Assembly: GCA_036781505.1 (NCBI GenBank)
Contig: DAIQAV010000163.1
Span: forward strand, 1-5,431
DNA from: FEN-680 sp036781505
GTDB taxonomy: Bacteria; Actinomycetota; Geothermincolia; Fen-727; Anoxymicrobiaceae
Length of the DNA: 5,431 nt
Direction of reading: 5' to 3'
Shown: positions 1 to 5,430 of the stretch, piece after piece
Layout of the letters: every line of letters starts with the position of its first letter
Position numbering within the stretch: the first letter of the stretch is position 1
Made by a program: the position numbers and the translations under genes
Notes under the pieces: generated by a model
Databases searched by the model: none
What the model saw: the letters and a program-made list of their open reading frames with translations, nothing else
What the model was told of the DNA's origin: nothing

Positions 1-11
1 ACAGTTTCATC

Positions 12-66
12 TACTACCTATTGTAGTAACCTGAGTAAAGTGCATAGGCCTACAAAGTTATATTAT
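12..66 (+). promoter_or_regulatory. Possible promoter and operator region of the diguanylate cyclase gene
   Basis: This AT-rich leader holds TACTAC (12-17) and GTAGTA (23-28), a perfect 6-bp inverted repeat with a 5-base loop. An 8-base palindrome TAGGCCTA lies at 45-52. TTGTAG (21-26) is also mirrored by CTACAA at 50-55. TATTAT at 61-66 matches five of six bases of the sigma-70 -10 box, but I see no good -35 box at the right distance. A start of transcription near 72 would exclude the TTG at 66 as start codon and favour the TTG at 108. The inverted repeats could bind a dimeric regulator, but that is inference. Confidence 0.25.
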
Positions 67-107
67 TGCGAGCGTCATCTTATGGACCGATCGACCGGGG
101 AACACGC

Positions 108-1454
108 TTGGAAGAACCAGTAGAAGTCATCATCGTCGAGCCTCTGGACACGGACCTTCCCCTCATCGAAGCGCTTGGAGCCAACGCCGCCTTTCGCCTT
201 TCGTCGGTAGTCGGCCCCTCGGAGGGCCCGGTGGGCGAGTGGTTCGAGCGGCGGGGTGTCAGGCGCTTTGACCTGCTGGCTGAGGTCGAACGGCTTCTCC
301 CCGGCGTGCTGGTCATCTACCTGGGCAAAGGCCTTCCACCCGCCGAGGTGGTCGAGCGGGCGACGTCGCACGGGCTTTCGATAATCAGCCGCGACGTCAT
401 CACCCACCTCGCGGCGCAGCCGCTCGCAGAGCGTAAAGGCCCGGCGACGGGCGACGTCATCGGCAGGTACCGCAGGCTGCTGGAGGATTACTTCCCCACC
501 TCCAGGAGCTCCTCGACCGCGGTGAAGCTGACCGCGTGCCTGACCGAGGTGACGACCATCTGGAGGGCGACCGGCGGAGCGATCCTCACCTCCGTGACCG
601 GGGCGACGCTCTCTATCGCCGCACAGAGGGGACTCGACCTGCCGCGGGACTCGGCGATCAAGCTCGACCCGGCATCGCCGCTGCTGATCTCCATCAGCCG
701 CGGCAAGCACGAGATCTTCAACGACTTCCCCGGCGAGCTCCTGCCGGGGGTCAATGCTCCTTCGGCTGTCGTGGTCTCGATCAAGGCGTCGGCAACCGTG
801 CGCGGCGCGCTGGTGCTCTGGTCGGACGAGGCGGAGGCCTTCTCCAAGGACGACCTCGGAGCGCTGGCGCTGTTCGCCTACTACCTGGCGATGCTCATCG
901 AGGTGGACGAGATGGGCGAGAGGCTGGGCGAGAACCTGGTGACCGATCCGCTGACCGGCCTCCACAACAGAAAGCAGTTCGAGTACAGGCTCTCCCAGGA
1001 GCTGCTGAGGGCAAAGCGCTACACGCTCAACCTCTCGCTGGTGGTGATAGACGTGGACGACTTCAGCAAGTACAACGCGGCGTGCGGCCAGATGCTGGGC
1101 AACCTGGCGCTGTCCGACATCGCCTCGATACTCATCAAGGGAACGAGGGAGGTCGATTTCGTCGCGCGCATCGGCGGCGACGACTTCGCGCTGGTGCTTC
1201 CCGAGACCAACAGGCTGGGTGCCCTGCGAGTGGCCGAGAGGCTGCGCTCGGACATCGCCGGCTACCCGTTCCCGGTGCCGGAGGACGTCGACGCGATCAA
1301 CCTGACGGTGAGCGCTGGCATCTCCAACTTCCCCAGCGCCGCGGGCGCCGACTGTGACCTCCTGGCCACGGCTCACATCGCCCTTCAGGGCGCGCGCAAA
1401 GAGGGTTCGGACACGATAAAGCTCTGGGACGAGAAGCTGGAGGAGGAACAGTAG
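108..1454 (+). CDS. Diguanylate cyclase: Rossmann-like N-terminus, GAF, GGDEF
   Basis: A predicted cytoplasmic enzyme that condenses two GTP into the second messenger c-di-GMP. Numbered from TTG 108 (448 aa), residues 2-106 look like a degenerate Rossmann/NAD-binding-type sensor domain (VEVIIVEPLDTDLPLIEAL, later VLVIYLGKGLPP). Residues about 136-270 form a GAF-like sensor. Residues about 278-445 are the GGDEF domain: DPLTGLHNR at 280-288, DVDDF at 315-319, catalytic GGDDF at 356-360. An RxxD product-inhibition site (REVD, 347-350) sits the canonical five residues before GGDDF. The usual ND/GH/GD positions read NA/GQ/GN, so one guanine-contacting Asp is Asn; activity is likely but unproven. 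No membrane segment is seen. TTG 108 has GGGGA at 97-101; TTG 66 (462 aa) lacks a Shine-Dalgarno sequence and overlaps a -10-like box. The gene converges on the transpeptidase gene with a 15-base gap. Confidence 0.93.
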   Translation: MEEPVEVIIVEPLDTDLPLIEALGANAAFRLSSVVGPSEGPVGEWFERRGVRRFDLLAEVERLLPGVLVIYLGKGLPPAEVVERATSHGLSIISRDVITHLAAQPLAERKGPATGDVIGRYRRLLEDYFPTSRSSSTAVKLTACLTEVTTIWRATGGAILTSVTGATLSIAAQRGLDLPRDSAIKLDPASPLLISISRGKHEIFNDFPGELLPGVNAPSAVVVSIKASATVRGALVLWSDEAEAFSKDDLGALALFAYYLAMLIEVDEMGERLGENLVTDPLTGLHNRKQFEYRLSQELLRAKRYTLNLSLVVIDVDDFSKYNAACGQMLGNLALSDIASILIKGTREVDFVARIGGDDFALVLPETNRLGALRVAERLRSDIAGYPFPVPEDVDAINLTVSAGISNFPSAAGADCDLLATAHIALQGARKEGSDTIKLWDEKLEEEQ

Positions 1455-1469
1455 GAGGCCGCGGAGCCT

Positions 1470-2603
1470 CTACTTGCTGCTCCAGTGCGGTTTGGCCCTG
1501 ACGCCGAATCCCGGGTCCCCGGGAGCCTTGATGATGTAGACCGGCGTGCCCACGTCCACCATCTCGAAGAGCTGCTCGACGTCCTTCATGTACATCCTGA
1601 TGCAGCCGTGCGACACGTTCTGCCCTATCGACCAGGAGGACGGGGTGCCGTGTATCAGCACGCCCGACGCGGAGGTCGCCATCGCGCGCGTTCCCAGCGG
1701 GTTGCCCGGTCCGGGCGCGATGTAAGAGGGCATGCCTGTCGCCCATGACGAGCCGGGGTTGCTCCAGGACGGGTTGCGCTCCTTCTGCACGATGTTCCAG
1801 GCGCCGGGCGGCGAGGGCCACTCCGGCGAGCCGCAGGCTACCGGGAACTCGACCAGCAGCTTGTCGCGGTTCCACAGCGAGAGCTTGTGCTCGGCGATGT
1901 TGATCTCGATGATCTTGCCGAAGATGGCATCCGTCACGCTCGCCGGAGTGCGGCCCGGCTTGACTATCGCGATGCGGTCGGGCCTCATCAGCGCCGCGTC
2001 CACGTCCTTTCGCAGCTGGGCCATGTCGGTGTTGCGTCCCTCCTCCGCGGGCATGATGACGGGCTTGCCCGAGGTCGCGTCCACGTAGGCGTCGTGAGGG
2101 AAGCGGTTTATCTTGTTGACCGCCGTGTCCAGGTAAGTCTGCACGCGGTTGGAGTCGCTGGTCGCGACGATGGAGACGTTGATCTGCCCGGGGCGGTTGA
2201 CGAAGCGCCTGGCCATGCGCTCGAAGATGTTGACGTTCCACGCGGCCCGGTAGGCCTCGCCCACCATCTTGGGATAGTCGAGCATGACACCCAGTTCCGC
2301 CGGGGATATTTGGAACTTCTCGTTGTCGACCTTCAAGGTGAGCGGACGGCTGGCCACTCCGGCGAGGTCGTGCTGCACCCTGGCGAGCGCCTCCGTCCGG
2401 CTGAGGCCCGCCACGCTGACGCCGACCACCCTGACGCCCTGGGGGAACTTGCCGTTGGCGAGCACGTCCTCCACCAGCAGGTAGCCCGTGAGCCCTACAA
2501 TAAGCGCGGCCAGAAGCAGCGCCCCGAAGATGAGCATTATCCGCGACAGCTTCTTGGTTCCCAACCATACCGCCGACCGGGACGGAAGGCTTACGGCCTT
2601 CAC
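1470..2603 (-). CDS. L,D-transpeptidase (YkuD) with PG_binding_4 domain
   Basis: A membrane-anchored cell-wall enzyme predicted to make 3-3 peptidoglycan cross-links through a cysteine acyl-enzyme; YkuD-family enzymes of this type resist most penicillins. The 377-aa protein has a basic cytoplasmic N-terminus and one transmembrane segment (about 22-44). The VanW/PG_binding_4 type extracellular region follows, opening with FPQGVRVVGVSVAGLS at 53-68 and running to about 205. The YkuD domain spans about 230-359. Its catalytic signature is complete: HGT at 318-320 and SHGCIRM at 331-337, giving His318, His332, Cys334 and Arg336. The chosen GTG start is preceded by a perfect AGGAGGT (2607-2613, three bases away), and the membrane segment lies just after it, so later starts would break export. 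A promoter lies at 2635-2664. The HEAT-repeat gene is upstream on the same strand, 94 bases away. Confidence 0.95.
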   Translation of the reverse strand: MKAVSLPSRSAVWLGTKKLSRIMLIFGALLLAALIVGLTGYLLVEDVLANGKFPQGVRVVGVSVAGLSRTEALARVQHDLAGVASRPLTLKVDNEKFQISPAELGVMLDYPKMVGEAYRAAWNVNIFERMARRFVNRPGQINVSIVATSDSNRVQTYLDTAVNKINRFPHDAYVDATSGKPVIMPAEEGRNTDMAQLRKDVDAALMRPDRIAIVKPGRTPASVTDAIFGKIIEINIAEHKLSLWNRDKLLVEFPVACGSPEWPSPPGAWNIVQKERNPSWSNPGSSWATGMPSYIAPGPGNPLGTRAMATSASGVLIHGTPSSWSIGQNVSHGCIRMYMKDVEQLFEMVDVGTPVYIIKAPGDPGFGVRAKPHWSSK

Positions 2604-2606
2604 CTG

Positions 2607-2613
2607 ACCTCCT
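2607..2613 (-). promoter_or_regulatory. Ribosome binding site of the L,D-transpeptidase gene
   Basis: On the minus strand this reads AGGAGGT, a full match to the anti-Shine-Dalgarno complement, three bases before the GTG at 2603. It fixes the non-ATG start. Confidence 0.85.
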
Positions 2614-2634
2614 CGCCTGCAACCGAACTTCCGT

Positions 2635-2664
2635 ATTATATGCGGCGGGCCGCGAGCATAACAA
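2635..2664 (-). promoter_or_regulatory. Sigma-70-type promoter of the L,D-transpeptidase gene
   Basis: On the minus strand TTGTTA (2664-2659, four of six matches to TTGACA) is followed after 18 bases by a perfect TATAAT (2640-2635). Transcription would start near 2628, leaving a leader of about 25 bases that contains the AGGAGGT site. The transpeptidase gene can therefore be expressed apart from the upstream HEAT-repeat gene. Read-through from that gene is still possible, because I see no terminator between them. Confidence 0.65.
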
Positions 2665-2697
2665 CGATTTTCCGCCCCATATATGACCGGCCCGCGC

Positions 2698-3381
2698 CTA
2701 TTCCTTTCCGGCCTCTTGAAGGGAGGAGAGCGCCGCCTGCCTTATCTTGTCGAGCCGCTGTCCGGGGAGGCCCTCCACGCCGGAGGCGTCCGGCCCGTCC
2801 AGCCAGCGGAGCAAACCCTCGAGGGCTCCCGCGGCGTCCTCACCCCTGATGTTCCCCAGCGCCCGCACCGCCGCGAAGACCTTTCCCCACTGGCTCGGGC
2901 TTCTCAGATCGCCCTTCTCGACCCTCTCGCGGAGAAAAGAGGCAAGCAGCCCCACGGCCGCCTTCTCGCGGCTGAGCCCGTAGACCCTTATCGCCGCATG
3001 GTCGAGGCACCCGTGCGCCAGCAGCCGCCCGGCGAAGCCGTCCGGGTCGATCGCGCGCAGCATGTCTCGTGCAGCCGAGACGACCTTGCGGTTGTCGCCG
3101 GCGATGAATTCGTCCAGGAGGTCCGTGTACCTTGCGGGCTCGGTGACCTTTCCCAGCGAGCGGAGCGCGGCTATCCGGATCTCGGGGCGGTATCCCCACC
3201 TGTCACGCGCCAGACGAAGGAGCGCCATGCGGGCGCCTTCGCTCCCGAGCTCCCCCAGACCCTCGACCGCCATTATCCTGTTCTCGAGCGAGGCGTCCTG
3301 GAGCGCGTCGAGCAGATACTGCATGTCGCCGCGCGCTATCGCCCGCTCGATATCACCACTAAGGTTACCCCTCTGATCCAA
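2698..3381 (-). CDS. HEAT-repeat protein of unknown function
   Basis: A predicted soluble alpha-solenoid protein that probably serves as a binding scaffold; its partner is unknown. From TTG 3381 it has 227 residues. Helical repeat pairs with the A-V/A-LG-x-x-x pattern are visible at about 20-51 (ENRIMAVEGLGELGSEGARM), 64-93 (EIRIAALRSLGKVTEPARY), 163-193 (FAAVRALGNIRGEDAAGALE) and 208-223 (DKIRQAALSSL). There is no signal peptide, membrane segment or enzymatic motif. TTG 3381 is preferred because AGGAGA lies at 3386-3391, four bases upstream. An ATG at 3447 (249 aa) or 3432 is in frame but has poor Shine-Dalgarno pairing, and the extra stretch contains a direct-repeat/palindrome block better explained as regulatory. 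The stop is 94 bases before the transpeptidase start, so co-transcription is possible. HEAT-like families also include phycobilin lyases, but nothing here suggests that role. Confidence 0.85.
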   Translation of the reverse strand: MDQRGNLSGDIERAIARGDMQYLLDALQDASLENRIMAVEGLGELGSEGARMALLRLARDRWGYRPEIRIAALRSLGKVTEPARYTDLLDEFIAGDNRKVVSAARDMLRAIDPDGFAGRLLAHGCLDHAAIRVYGLSREKAAVGLLASFLRERVEKGDLRSPSQWGKVFAAVRALGNIRGEDAAGALEGLLRWLDGPDASGVEGLPGQRLDKIRQAALSSLQEAGKE

Positions 3382-3385
3382 CTCT

Positions 3386-3391
3386 TCTCCT
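3386..3391 (-). promoter_or_regulatory. Ribosome binding site deciding the HEAT-protein start
   Basis: The minus strand reads AGGAGA four bases before the TTG at 3381. The alternative ATG codons at 3447 and 3432 lack comparable sites, so this is the main reason for the shorter gene model. Confidence 0.5.
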
Positions 3392-3396
3392 GTTCC

Positions 3397-3438
3397 CCAT
3401 TGGGCAGGCTTTAGCCTGACCACACGTGCCATTGGGCA
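3397..3438. repeat. Direct repeats CCATTGGGCA flanking palindromes
   Basis: Two identical 10-base copies of CCATTGGGCA lie at 3397-3406 and 3429-3438, 32 bases apart (about three helical turns). Between them are a 6-bp inverted repeat CAGGCT-TT-AGCCTG (3405-3418) and a perfect CACGTG palindrome (3423-3428). If the HEAT gene starts at TTG 3381, the block sits just upstream of its ribosome binding site and could be an operator or leader structure. If it starts at ATG 3447, the block is coding. The repeats are directly visible; the function is inference. Confidence 0.5.
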
Positions 3439-3664
3439 CTCAAACATAGCGCCGGTGGTGTCGTCTCGAAGCGATGCACCTGCGGCGTGTTACAACAGAA
3501 ACGATTATTTCATTAAAGCCTATGTGATGCCGCTTAAGCAGAACAGTCAACCACTTGATTCTGGATATGCGGTATCGGGAATGGCTTCATTTAGGGATAT
3601 TATACTGCTTGACCTGCTGTAAATGGCTCTATTAAGGGAATACATAGGGCATCAAGTTCACGAA

Positions 3665-3680
3665 TGGCTTAACAAAGCCA
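3665..3680. promoter_or_regulatory. Inverted repeat next to the -35 box, possible operator
   Basis: TGGCTT (3665-3670) and AAGCCA (3675-3680) are perfect inverted repeats with a 4-base centre, ending eight bases before the -35 box of the 3D-domain gene. The left arm belongs to one of three AATGGCT copies. The position suits a dimeric activator or repressor, but no regulator gene is adjacent. Confidence 0.3.
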
Positions 3681-3688
3681 CGCGACGC

Positions 3689-3718
3689 TTGATTCAAATC
3701 GCGGTGTGTGTGTATAAT
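3689..3718 (+). promoter_or_regulatory. Sigma-70-type promoter of the 3D-domain gene
   Basis: TTGATT (3689-3694, four of six matches) and a perfect TATAAT (3713-3718) are separated by 18 bases. Transcription would start near 3725, giving a short leader of about 20 bases before the TTG at 3744. The spacer contains five tandem GT units (3704-3713) running into the -10 box. Confidence 0.7.
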
Positions 3719-3730
3719 CTACGACACCCA

Positions 3731-3737
3731 GAGGGTG
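3731..3737 (+). promoter_or_regulatory. Ribosome binding site of the 3D-domain gene
   Basis: GAGGGTG lies six bases before TTG 3744. It supports this TTG as the start, the only start codon in frame that keeps the whole signal peptide. An ATG at 3749 is in another frame and stops after seven codons. Confidence 0.6.
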
Positions 3738-3743
3738 ATTTAA

Positions 3744-4787
3744 TTGTTATGCACTCACTTCAGGAAGAATAAGAGCGCGAAGTTCCCGCCGAAAACCGGC
3801 GGGTTTCGTGTCATACGCACAGGCATCGCTTTCGCGGCGCTTCTTGTGGCCGTCTCGCTGGTCGTGGCCGGCTCACCGATCGCCGGTACCGCGGGCCGCG
3901 CCCAGGCGCAGGCCGCCCCGTCCAAACCCGCAGCAACAGATACCATGGTGAAGGACGTCGTCACCCTCGACAGCGAGATCAACGCCTGCAAGTCGACCAT
4001 CTCGCAGCTGCAGTCGAAATCCGAAGCCCTGGGAGCGAGGATCCAAGCGCTAGGCCCGCAGATCGCGCAGAACCAGGCCCGGCTGTCGGCCAAGCGGAAG
4101 GCGCTGTCGGCCCGCGCCAGGAGCATGTACGTCAACGGCCGCTCTAACACCCTGGAGATGCTCGTCACCTCCAAGGGAGTCAACGACTTCTTCGAACGCA
4201 AGGACATGCTGGCTCAGGTAGCCGTCAAGGACGCGCAGCTCATCGGCGAGGTCAAGACCCAGGCGGCGCAGCTGCAGGCCTCTATCACAGAACTGAAGCA
4301 GAGCAAGAAAGATGTCGACCAGGCGGGCGCCGAAGCGAGCACGCGCCAGCAGCGGCTGGAGAGTGCCCGCGCCGAGAAGTCGGCTCTCATCGCCAAGGCC
4401 GGCGCTCAGAGCAGCGCTGTGGTGGCGCAATCGAACAAGGTGGAGTCGAAGATCAGCCAGATCAATCCACCCTCCTCGGAACAGACGAACGTGACGGGCC
4501 GACCCACTGGCAAGGTCATGATGATGCTCGCGACCGGCTACTCCCCTCAGGAGCCCGGTCTGGACGACCACACCGCCTCGGGCATGAAGGCCCAGCACGG
4601 CGTCGTCGCGGTCGACCCCCGGGTCATACCACTTGGCACCAGGCTCAACGTCGAGGGCTACGGCAACTGCATCGCAGGGGACACGGGCTCCGCCATCAAG
4701 GGAAACCGCATCGACCTGTGCTTCGACACGCTCGCGGAGTGCAATGCCTACAACACGGGTATGGTGCGCGTAGAGATCCTCGACTGA
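3744..4787 (+). CDS. Secreted coiled-coil protein with C-terminal 3D domain
   Basis: A predicted exported peptidoglycan-active protein of 347 aa. A basic n-region (to about 26) and hydrophobic core (GIAFAALLVAVSLVVAG, 27-43) form a signal peptide, with likely cleavage after an AQA near 53-57. Residues about 66-240 are coiled coil of the PcsB/CwlO/RipA N-terminal type, including the typical RARSMYVNGRSNTLEMLV (124-141) and FFERKDMLAQVA. Residues about 257-347 are a 3D domain (as in YabE/YocH-type proteins, related in fold to MltA lytic transglycosylases). The three namesake aspartates are Asp291 (VAVDP), Asp313 (AGDTG) and Asp324 (NRIDL). The coiled coil probably positions or restrains the catalytic domain at the wall; a link to FtsEX-like control is known for PcsB but not shown here. 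Cys309, Cys325 and Cys333 within the 3D domain are notable for an exported protein. Promoter and ribosome binding site are clear; a GC-rich hairpin lies inside codons 14-20. Confidence 0.92.
   Translation: MLCTHFRKNKSAKFPPKTGGFRVIRTGIAFAALLVAVSLVVAGSPIAGTAGRAQAQAAPSKPAATDTMVKDVVTLDSEINACKSTISQLQSKSEALGARIQALGPQIAQNQARLSAKRKALSARARSMYVNGRSNTLEMLVTSKGVNDFFERKDMLAQVAVKDAQLIGEVKTQAAQLQASITELKQSKKDVDQAGAEASTRQQRLESARAEKSALIAKAGAQSSAVVAQSNKVESKISQINPPSSEQTNVTGRPTGKVMMMLATGYSPQEPGLDDHTASGMKAQHGVVAVDPRVIPLGTRLNVEGYGNCIAGDTGSAIKGNRIDLCFDTLAECNAYNTGMVRVEILD
3785..3806 (+). promoter_or_regulatory. GC-rich hairpin with short T-tract at the 5' end of the 3D-domain gene
   Basis: CCCGCCG (3785-3791) and CGGCGGG (3797-3803) pair perfectly over seven G-C pairs with loop AAAAC, followed by TTT. 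The structure is about 60 bases after the predicted transcription start and lies inside coding sequence. It could slow ribosomes or polymerase, but three T residues are too few for a standard intrinsic terminator. Confidence 0.35.
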
Positions 4788-4895
4788 TCGTAGACGACCT
4801 GTTCAATCACGCGCCAATCCTCATTCCTGCTAATTCATTCCTACTGGTCCGCAGTCATCTTAGATTTTTTATATATAGATTTGGGGGGAAGTCCT
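4788..4895. other. Noncoding stretch after the 3D-domain gene
   Basis: No gene is seen. It contains two direct copies of TCATTCCT (4821-4828 and 4835-4842), an AT-rich patch with six T residues (4865-4870), and TAGATTT twice (4861-4867, 4876-4882). The T-run has no strong hairpin directly before it (only ACTG/CAGT at 4843-4855, nine bases away), so I do not call an intrinsic terminator. Confidence 0.5.
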
Positions 4896-5011
4896 GACGG
4901 GGGCAGGGTAAGCCTTTTGCGAGCGATTCGCAGCGTCTCGGGGAGTATACGAAGTCTGCTGATTTCAAAGACGCGAGGACCAGCGAGCAAAGGGCTCACC
5001 CCACCCCCGTC
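4896..5011. repeat. 116-base imperfect inverted element (REP/MITE-like or structured RNA)
   Basis: Two 43-base arms (4896-4938 and 4969-5011) are complementary in unbroken register around a 30-base loop. The outer 25 positions give 21 Watson-Crick pairs plus one G-U: GACGGGGG with CCCCCGTC, GGGT with ACCC, AGCC with GGCT, TTTGC with GCAAA. A 12-by-12 poorly paired section follows, then a perfect 6-bp GCGTCT/AGACGC stem. The element lies between convergent genes, 29 bases past the stop of the helicase gene. Neither side has a T-run, so it is not a standard intrinsic terminator. ATTTG occurs on both flanks (4879-4883, 5014-5018) but unevenly spaced, so a target-site duplication is doubtful. The C-rich CACCCC-type arms resemble dispersed palindromic repeats of bacterial genomes. 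Confidence 0.6.
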
Positions 5012-5040
5012 CCATTTGCTGTTGCTACCACGCCTACGAG

Positions 5041-5430
5041 TTACGCCGACCGCCCCTGGAAATCGGTTATCGCCCGCTTCAGGTCATCACTCGAGACCTT
5101 CCTGCGTTTTGCCGCCGGCAGCGACCGCAGCAGTATCTGTCCGTAGCGCTTGGTGTTGATGCGGCTGTCCAGCAGCAGCACCTGGCCTTTGTCCTGCCGG
5201 GTCCTGATCAGCCTGCCCACCCCCTGCTTGAGCCGCAGCGCCGCGAGCGGCAGCCCCAGGTCCATGAAATCGGAGCCGCCCTCCAGCCTTACCCGCTCGC
5301 TGCGCGCCACGAAGACGGGGCGCCCCGGGCTCTCGAAGGGTATGCGGGTGACGACGACCAGCCGCAGCGTGCTGCCGCGGGCGTCCACTCCCTCCCAGAA
5401 GCTCGAGGTCCCGAACAGGCTCGAGGTCGG
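5041..5430 (-). CDS. DinG-like ATP-dependent DNA helicase, C-terminal part only
   Basis: The frame is open to the window edge, so only the last 129 residues are visible and the true start lies outside; the GTG at 5388 is internal. The fragment shows superfamily 2 (XPD/DinG group) helicase motif V, LFGTSSFWEGVD (5415-5380), and motif VI, LKQGVGRLIRT, with the arginine finger region (about 5232-5200). The typical DinG tail LDSRINTKRYGQILLRSLP follows. Such enzymes unwind DNA 5' to 3' in repair and in resolving R-loops or G-quadruplexes. The Walker A and B motifs, the iron-sulfur cysteines of the E. coli type, and any N-terminal exonuclease domain would lie beyond the edge, so the subtype cannot be decided. 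The gene converges on the 3D-domain gene, with the inverted element between them. Confidence 0.92.
   Translation of the reverse strand, partial: PTSSLFGTSSFWEGVDARGSTLRLVVVTRIPFESPGRPVFVARSERVRLEGGSDFMDLGLPLAALRLKQGVGRLIRTRQDKGQVLLLDSRINTKRYGQILLRSLPAAKRRKVSSDDLKRAITDFQGRSA

Larger units (their letters stand above)
3448..3743. other. AT-rich divergent intergenic region, no convincing gene
   Basis: This region separates the leftward HEAT gene from the rightward 3D-domain gene and is clearly less GC-rich than its neighbours. It holds the heptamer AATGGCT three times in direct orientation (3580-3586, 3622-3628, 3663-3669), an 8-base palindrome GCTTAAGC (3532-3539), and a perfect hairpin TGGCTT-AACA-AAGCCA (3665-3680). 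On the minus strand TATAAT (3604-3599) and TTGACT (3550-3545) occur but are not properly spaced as one promoter. The strong rightward promoter is at 3689-3718. I recognise no tRNA, riboswitch or other RNA family. A 54-codon open frame at 3458-3622 lacks a ribosome binding site and recognisable similarity. Confidence 0.6.

Noticed and set aside
75..1376. Long open frame (433 codons) antisense to the diguanylate cyclase gene
   Set aside because: It mirrors the GGDEF gene, whose motifs are intact, and its product is a low-complexity Arg/Gly/Val-rich translation.
1455..1470. Small inverted repeat GAGGC/GCCTC between the two convergent stop codons
   Set aside because: Only five base pairs with a six-base loop and no T-run on either strand, so not supported as a bidirectional terminator.
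1297..2664. Long open frame (455 codons) on the minus strand overlapping the L,D-transpeptidase gene
   Set aside because: It is a frame shadow in GC-rich DNA: arginine-, glycine- and proline-rich without domain logic, while the overlapping 377-aa frame has a complete YkuD catalytic signature.
3458..3622. 54-codon frame starting at GTG in the divergent intergenic region
   Set aside because: No ribosome binding site before the GTG and no recognisable domain; it fits a chance open frame in AT-richer DNA.
3448..3743. CRISPR-like array or c-di-AMP riboswitch before the cell-wall gene
   Set aside because: The recurring unit is only seven bases, so no CRISPR repeat. The promoter leaves a leader of about 20 bases, too short for the ydaO-type riboswitch that precedes some wall hydrolase genes, and I see none of its conserved elements.
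4821..4842. Tandem-like TCATTCCT repeat with 14-base period
   Set aside because: Only two copies of eight bases in noncoding DNA; too short to distinguish from chance.
4843..4870. T6 run after the 3D-domain gene as an intrinsic terminator
   Set aside because: The only nearby hairpin has a four-base stem and ends nine bases before the T-run.
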